Positions 59,044 to 64,000 of a DNA stretch of 64,000 nt are shown in pieces (the stretch's first letter is position 1; every line of letters starts with the position of its first letter). The notes beneath the pieces were generated by a model, which was not told the DNA's origin, did no database searches, and saw only the letters and a program-made list of their open reading frames with translations. Source of the stretch: Rapana venosa (Eukaryota > Mollusca > Gastropoda > Neogastropoda > Muricidae); the NCBI GenBank assembly GCA_028751875.1, contig CM054140.1, positions 14,213,271 through 14,277,270 of the forward strand, in the 5' to 3' direction. The translations under genes were made by a program, and so were the position numbers.

Positions 59044-60261
59044 TTTCTGAAAACGTGGACACTCCCTAACCCATACAAGTTCTTAGCTTTATGCAGAGCT
59101 GCCCTACATGAACTACTTCCAAAAGTCCAAAGATGAATGGTATACTTCAGACACACACAGAATATGATCACGTACTAAAAGGAATCATTTAAGCAAAGCA
59201 GGGAATGGGGGAAAGAGAGATGGCAGCAATAGCAAAATCAGACAAGAGGTAGAGAATGGATAGTGCCTTGCTCGTTCTCAAAGGAAACTATCCCACGAAT
59301 CTACAAGGAGAGATATTATCTGACCCTGACTTCCCCTCAGGCTGTGGTGTGATTCTATTTGCAGTAGGTCTGCAACACGACCCTGACCCGTGGTAGCGTG
59401 ATGCTGTCTTGACGTTTCTTGGAGGTAGGAGAGAGAGACAGAGGGAAGGAGAAGAGAGAGAGGGGGGGGGGGGGGGGGGTTAGACAGCGTGAGAAAGAGA
59501 TTTTAGGTGAGTGTATTACAGTATTGGTCTTTAACGCATATGGCTTTAAATATAAAATATTACAAACATGATACACCACATTAGTACGTAAGTCATTAAA
59601 ACTGAGCAAGCAGTCCTAATCAAAACAAGTATTCCGATTTCTTTTTAACAAGTGTGTCCAAGACAGTGTCCAGTTTTGATCGGTCTAAATATGGTAAAAC
59701 ATGGCTACCCTGTTGTTCCAAAGTTTCACTATTTTTTGTTTGATCCTATTATTCGATAGAAATACAATGTTGCCTCATGTCCTTTGTTCTGCCTTGAAAG
59801 CTTACAAAGTTCTGAATTTTGCAAAATTTATTTTGGGATCACACGGAAAACTGGCAATTTCTAAGGACTTTGGAAACTGGCGTTACTGTGTTTTGTCATG
59901 GGAGGCAAAGTTCAAATTCTGAGTTGACATTTCCCTTATGTTCGAAAAAAAACCTTTGACTTTCAGAGCCATGTTTCTGATCCTCGTTTTCAAACCACAG
60001 TGTTTTTACACAAACGGTATACACTTATAACTTACAAGTATACCTTCATGGTTGTAATTTTCCTGGTCTCCCCAAATGACGAGAAAAACAAGCATACATG
60101 GATGAAGTCACTAACGCCAAAACACACACTGAGACACCAGAAATTCATACACGCATATCCATAAAAAGATACACACACAAAGATAGACATGTCACCAAGA
60201 CACACAACTGCATGTAGACACACGTACACAAATGTGTGTACATGTACACATTCCTATCTGC
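59044..60261. other. Unique sequence with poly-G run
   Basis: A poly-G of about 19 at 59462-59480. The 73-codon frame at 59701-59922 has no recognisable motif. No gene called. Confidence 0.45.
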
Positions 60262-60297
<36 letters not shown>

Positions 60298-60299
<2 letters not shown>

Positions 60300-60497
60300 G
60301 TCCTTCGGATGAGACTATAAACTGAGGCCCCGTGTTCGAACACATGCAGAACATCTTGCGCACACGTTAAATCCTGTTCCGTTTAAATGACAAAATTTAC
60401 AAAACCGCATACACACGGGAACTGGATGTAAAAAAGCACATGAATGCTTATTCCATTTTCCTCGATATAAAAGAATAAAAAATAAATAAATAAATAA
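60298..60497 (+). mobile_element. SINE family A, 5'-truncated in CA array
   Basis: Starts at AGTCCTTCGGATGAGACTAT directly after a CA array (60262-60298), has a 35-40 base deletion after CTGTTCCGTTTAAATGAC, and ends AAATAAATAAATAAAATAAA followed by CACACATACACACAC. CA repeats on both sides suggest insertion into, or recombination with, the array. Confidence 0.85.
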
Positions 60498-60504
60498 AAT
60501 AAAC

Positions 60505-60517
60505 ACACATACACACA

Positions 60518-60580
<63 letters not shown>
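60505..60580. repeat. CA microsatellite
   Basis: A CA array of about 70 bases. Confidence 0.97.
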
Positions 60581-60582
<2 letters not shown>

Positions 60583-60652
60583 GAGAATGGGGCAGAGAGA
60601 AATAAACAGAGACAGCGTGCAAGCTCTCTTGAATGGTGGCTGGTTGATGGTG

Positions 60653-60985
60653 GGGGACGGGATAGCCTAGTGGTTAGAACATTGCGCTCGCAATCTGACG
60701 ACCCGGGTTCGATTCCCGTTCAATGGAATATTTTCCCCTGGAGTTAACATCAGCACAGACTCTCCCCAAAAGTCCTTCGGATGAGACTATAAACCGAGGC
60801 CCCGTGTGCGAACGCACGCAGAACATCTTGCGCACACGTTAAATCCTGTTCCGCTTTTCGTAAGAGTAGGCCATCGTGTGCCGGTGGAACAGATGACAGA
60901 ATTTACAAAACCGCATACACACGGGGACTGAATGTAAGTAAAGCACATAAGTGCTTATTCCATTATCCTCGATGTAAAATATTTT
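60653..60985 (+). mobile_element. SINE family A, best full-length copy
   Basis: The head GGGGGACGGGATAGCCTAGT, an intact A-box (TAGCCTAGTGGTTAGAAC) and B-box (CCCGGGTTCGATTCCCG), the complete body and the GTGCTTATTCCATTATCCTC end. The tRNA head includes an anticodon-arm-like ATTGCGCTCGCAATCTGA. The cleanest reference copy in the window. Confidence 0.93.
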
Positions 60986-60989
60986 TTTT

Positions 60990-61670
60990 AATTTAAATAT
61001 TTTTAAAATGCCCACTAAATCGGATAGATCCGCTGGGACATTAATATGATCACACCAAAAGCTTTGTGGAAAGCAAGGGAGGCGTGTAGCAAAGAAACGC
61101 AAGGCAAGGCTAGGCATCCTGCTTTGGGCAAAATTGTCCGTCTTCATAACGGTGACACTGGCACGTTGGCCACAGGGAACACAGATACGGAGACAGCTTG
61201 ACATGTACACCATCTATCCCTACTTTCCAGCTCTCCACCTTCCCGCGGGTTCTTTCTTTCTTTTTCTATCAATATATTGATTACTTTACACGCTCTCTTC
61301 GGACAGACTGGCCTCCAGCAAGCAGGGAGAGAGGGGGAGGAAAAGAGAAGACAGACAGAGATAAGCCGATAGAGTTGGAGACAAGGAGAGCGAGGGAGGA
61401 GAAGACAGACACAGACAGGCGAACAGACAAAAACGGAGACAGAAAGAAGAGACAAAAGCCACAGTGAAACGAGAGAAGAGACGAGGACAGATTGACAGAC
61501 CCACACTGATACTGAGTGACAGGCAGGCAGACAAAGATACAGAGACAGACAGACAGACAGAGACAGAGACTGAGAGACAGAGGGTGGGAGGGAGAATCTT
61601 CTGGAGTCTTAAGCTGCCTAGCGAGAACAAAATACATTGCACCAGCACTGATAACGGACCTTCAAATCAC
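60990..61670. other. Mixed sequence with CAGA-rich purine part
   Basis: 61330-61590 is a degenerate GAGA/CAGA stretch. The frames across it (Leu/Ser/Val/Cys on minus) are artefacts. Confidence 0.55.
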
Positions 61671-61671
61671 A

Positions 61672-61830
61672 GACAGGTTGGTGGAAGATCTCGCTGTTTA
61701 AGTGACAGGTCTCTGGCTATTCCTGGCCTTCACGATTTATACTGTTTCATATCAGTATGTTTGTCTCTTTGTTGTTTTTTTCTGCTGCTGCAATTTGTCA
61801 CTTTCGAAAATAAACCTGAAGAAAACAATG
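61672..61830 (+). repeat. Direct repeat F, copy 1
   Basis: GTGGAAGATCTCGCTGTTTAAG, TGACAGGTCTCTGGCTATTCC and TGCAATTTGTCACTTTCGAAAA match 63497-63630 in order at about 68%. Confidence 0.65.
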
Positions 61831-61973
61831 CTGCTGTGGTAGGAGTAACTTTGCCGCTAATCAAGGTAACGCTCGAAAACATGGTACGTATTTATCAGTG
61901 GAATAACTGACATTTTCATCTTTGAAAATATTGACCAGCATCCAGTAGAACGTGTATGCGCGCACAGACACCA

Positions 61974-61980
61974 CACACAC

Positions 61981-62023
<43 letters not shown>
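61974..62023. repeat. CA microsatellite
   Basis: A CA array that ends at the SINE B head. Confidence 0.97.
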
Positions 62024-62024
<1 letters not shown>

Positions 62025-62027
62025 TAT

Positions 62028-62165
62028 GTGGATCGGTGGTCTAGAGGTAACGCGCCTGTCTAGAAAGCGAAAAGTCCGGGTCGGAAGTGGGCGGTGGTTC
62101 ATATCCCGTTTGGACCCGAAAATTTTTCCCCATTCACTAGACCTTGAGTGGTGGTCTGGGCGCTA

Positions 62166-62196
<31 letters not shown>

Positions 62197-62445
62197 CGTG
62201 TGTTGCACAAAACTTATTTAGCGCACGTAAAAGAACCCACGGCAACAAGACAGTTGTCCCTGGCAAAATTCTGTAGAAAAAAAGCCACTCTGATAGGAAA
62301 ACAAATGCAGTTGTAGACAGAAAAAAAGAGAAAAAAATGGGTGGCGCTGCTCTGTGGCGACGCGCTCTCCCCGGGGAGAGCAGCCCGAATTTCACGCAGA
62401 GAAATCTGACGTGACTTAAAGTGATATAAATAAATAAAAAATAAA
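62028..62445 (+). mobile_element. SINE family B, full length
   Basis: The head GTGGATCGGTGGTCTAGAGG has an A-box and GCGGTGGTTCATATCCCG a B-box. The centre TCTTTCGGATGAGACGATAA with CCGAGGTCCCGTGTG is shared with family A. The 3' body is distinct (AAAGAACCCACGGCAACAAG, TCCCTGGCAAAATTCTGTAG, GCGACGCGCTCTCCCCGGGG, AATTTCACGCAGAGAAATC) and the tail is ATAAATAAATAAAAAATAA. CA repeats flank both sides, so it likely inserted into a CA array. Confidence 0.9.
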
Positions 62446-62539
62446 CACACACACATGCACTCACACACGTTTGAATGCAGATACATGCAAGCGCGCATAC
62501 AATCTTCAAAGAATAAAAATAAGTTACAGGCTACAAAAT

Positions 62540-62705
62540 ACAGAACATCTTGCGCACACGTTAAAACCAGTTCCGCTTTACGGAAGAGTGGCTCATTGTG
62601 TGCCGGTGGGAACGGATGACAAAATGGACAAAACTGTATACACACGGGGACTGGTGAGAAAAGCACATGAGTGCTTATTCAATCATCCTCGAGATTTAAA
62701 AAAAA
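62540..62705 (+). mobile_element. SINE family A, 3' half
   Basis: Begins at CAGAACATCTTGCGCACACG and keeps TGTGTGCCGGTGGGAACGG and GCACATGAGTGCTTATTC. 5'-truncated. Confidence 0.85.
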
Positions 62706-62772
62706 ATTTTAAACACACACACTTACACATACACACATCTGCACACACACGTACGAATGCAGACACATACAC

Positions 62773-62905
62773 ACATGAGTGCTTATTCCATTATCCTCGA
62801 TATGAAAATAATACATTTTTTTAAAATCATGTCATCTGAGCGCTTTGATTTGTTGCTTTACAAGATTCAGCGCTATATAAATTCCATACATTATTATCAT
62901 ACACG
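62773..62905 (+). mobile_element. SINE A tail fused to LINE-type 3' tail
   Basis: CACATGAGTGCTTATTCCAT with TATCCTCGATATGAAAATAA is followed within about 25 bases by GAGCGCTTTGATTTGTTGC and CAAGATTCAGCGCTATATAA with ATTATTATCAT. Two 3' ends of different families lie in tandem. Confidence 0.7.
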
Positions 62906-62909
62906 TGCC

Positions 62910-63200
62910 CACACACTCTTCAAAGAAAAAAAAATAAATTTCAATCCGCAAAATGCTACAACTTAAATGCCAGCTTCGAGGAACATATATACTAGGCCAT
63001 CTTGACACGCATACCACCGTCTCCTCCTCGTCTTTTCGTCTGCGTTAATACACAGAGATGTCTAAGCAGTTTACTTTTGGACAAGGTTTGCCCAGTTAAA
63101 CATCTTAATCCAGTTAGCGACAAGAAAACCACTTAACGACACCGCAAACATCTCTTGGCTCAGGCTGTCCTCCAACATGGAGGGAGAGAAGACTCGTGGC
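62910..63200. other. Unique sequence, nothing recognised
   Basis: No gene or repeat. Confidence 0.4.
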
Positions 63201-63205
63201 ACAAG

Positions 63206-63360
63206 AAGAAGAAGAAGAAGAAGAAGAAGAAGAAGAAGAAGAAGAAGAAGAAGAAGAAGAAGAAAGAAGAAGAAGAAGAAGAAGAAGAAGAAGAAAGAAG
63301 AAAAGAAGAAGAAGAAGAAAAAAGAGAAGAAAAGAAGAAGAGAAAAGAAGAAGAAAACAA
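63206..63360 (+). repeat. GAA polypurine array
   Basis: About 45 GAA units with AAAG and AGA interruptions. Explains the Lys, Glu and Arg homopolymer frames. Confidence 0.97.
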
Positions 63361-63496
63361 ACAGGAAACAAGAGGGACAGAAAGAAAAAAGTGAACACAC
63401 AAGATCTCAAATTTGATTAAGACCCAGTGAGAAATAAAATACAGCAGATCAATTTTCAGAATGGACTGACTTATGAAGAGCGAGATACCGTGGGGG

Positions 63497-63630
63497 AAAT
63501 CTTCTTGTTAAAATGACAGGTCTGGGGTTATTCCTGGCTCTCACAATAGACTCTTTCACATTCCTTGTTCCCGCTAGGTGTTTTTTTCCTTCTCTGTTGT
63601 AATTTGCCACCTCAAAAAGGAATGCCTGTG
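63497..63630 (+). repeat. Direct repeat F, copy 2
   Basis: GGGGAAATCTTCTTGTTAAA, TGACAGGTCTGGGGTTATTCC and TGTAATTTGCCACCTC. The same order as copy 1, 1.8 kb downstream. Confidence 0.65.
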
Positions 63631-64000
63631 TTTGGTTTTGAATTCAGCTGATGATTAATGTAATACGTGTAGTCATTCTTTTTTTTTTACTGTGAAAGGT
63701 GTAAATTTACTTCTGTAGTGATTTCATCAATGAGTAGGACAATACTTAGGAACATGTTGATTGCATATGCATTAGCATATAAGTGAATATTCTTCTTTGA
63801 AAAATAGTGTGGGGATTTTTTTTTAACCTCAACTACACAGACAACAGATTCACCCTTTCCTGAAACTTAACACTCAACGTTTCATTTTTGTTATCGATTC
63901 TGGCCGGTGATTAAATGTTATGCTATGTGGACGAGCAACAGACCGACAGAGACAGAGATAGAGACAAAAGAAAGATTTCTAGTTTGCTGAGTCTGTATTT
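63631..64000. other. AT-rich sequence to window end
   Basis: No feature seen except a TTTTGAAAAATAGTGTG-like line resembling DNA after repeat F copy 1. Confidence 0.4.

Overview
This 64-kb window looks like intergenic or intronic DNA of a mollusc, most likely a marine caenogastropod. That placement is inferred from three things: the extreme density of CT, CA and trinucleotide arrays, the tRNA-derived SINE families present (central block reading TCGGATGAGACTATAAACC), and the LINE types. I see no rRNA, no genuine tRNA gene, no CRISPR and no bacterial-style operon. No complete host protein-coding gene can be supported. Two minus-strand open stretches (6973-7316 and 52798-53208) are kept as low-confidence candidate exons.

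Layout. 1-9.8 kb: AT-rich single-copy sequence with microsatellites, SINE copies and one candidate exon. 9.85-15.95 kb: a nearly full-length but frameshifted APE-type non-LTR retrotransposon. Its ORF1 begins with a 2A-like motif and is split by an 861-bp minus-strand tRNA-SINE with a 16-bp target-site duplication; its ORF2 carries endonuclease, reverse transcriptase and a C-terminal CCHC finger. 16-18.2 kb: simple repeats, then the 3' end of an RTE-type LINE. 18.58-23.05 kb and 28.19-32.53 kb: two colinear copies of an old segmental duplication about 9.4 kb apart. Inside it, one 187-bp block is about 97% identical and one 227-bp block is 100% identical, although the flanks have diverged strongly. 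23.4-27.3 kb: a second complex repeat into which a second LINE (RT with YADD) has inserted. 34.8-38.1 kb: a third tandem array of units of 1.1-1.5 kb. 38.7-43 kb: SINEs and a minus-strand copy of the second LINE. 44.4-45.5 kb: an RTE-clade reverse transcriptase interrupted by a single stop codon. 45.8-64 kb: microsatellites, a 66-bp minisatellite, a SINE that appears to join a tRNA-like head to a 5S-rRNA-like segment (11-bp target-site duplication), and a cluster of SINEs at 60.3-62.8 kb.

The sequence is best read as a record of retrotransposition and local duplication. LINEs would supply the enzymes (all copies here are broken) and SINEs would be mobilised in trans. Several SINEs share their final bases with the 9.85-kb LINE, which suggests a donor-parasite pair. 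LINEs and SINEs repeatedly abut CT, CA or ATCT arrays. The most unusual signals are the two near-identical blocks inside the diverged duplication, the tRNA/5S-like SINE, SINE families that share one core but have different heads and tails, and the 2A-like ORF1 leader.
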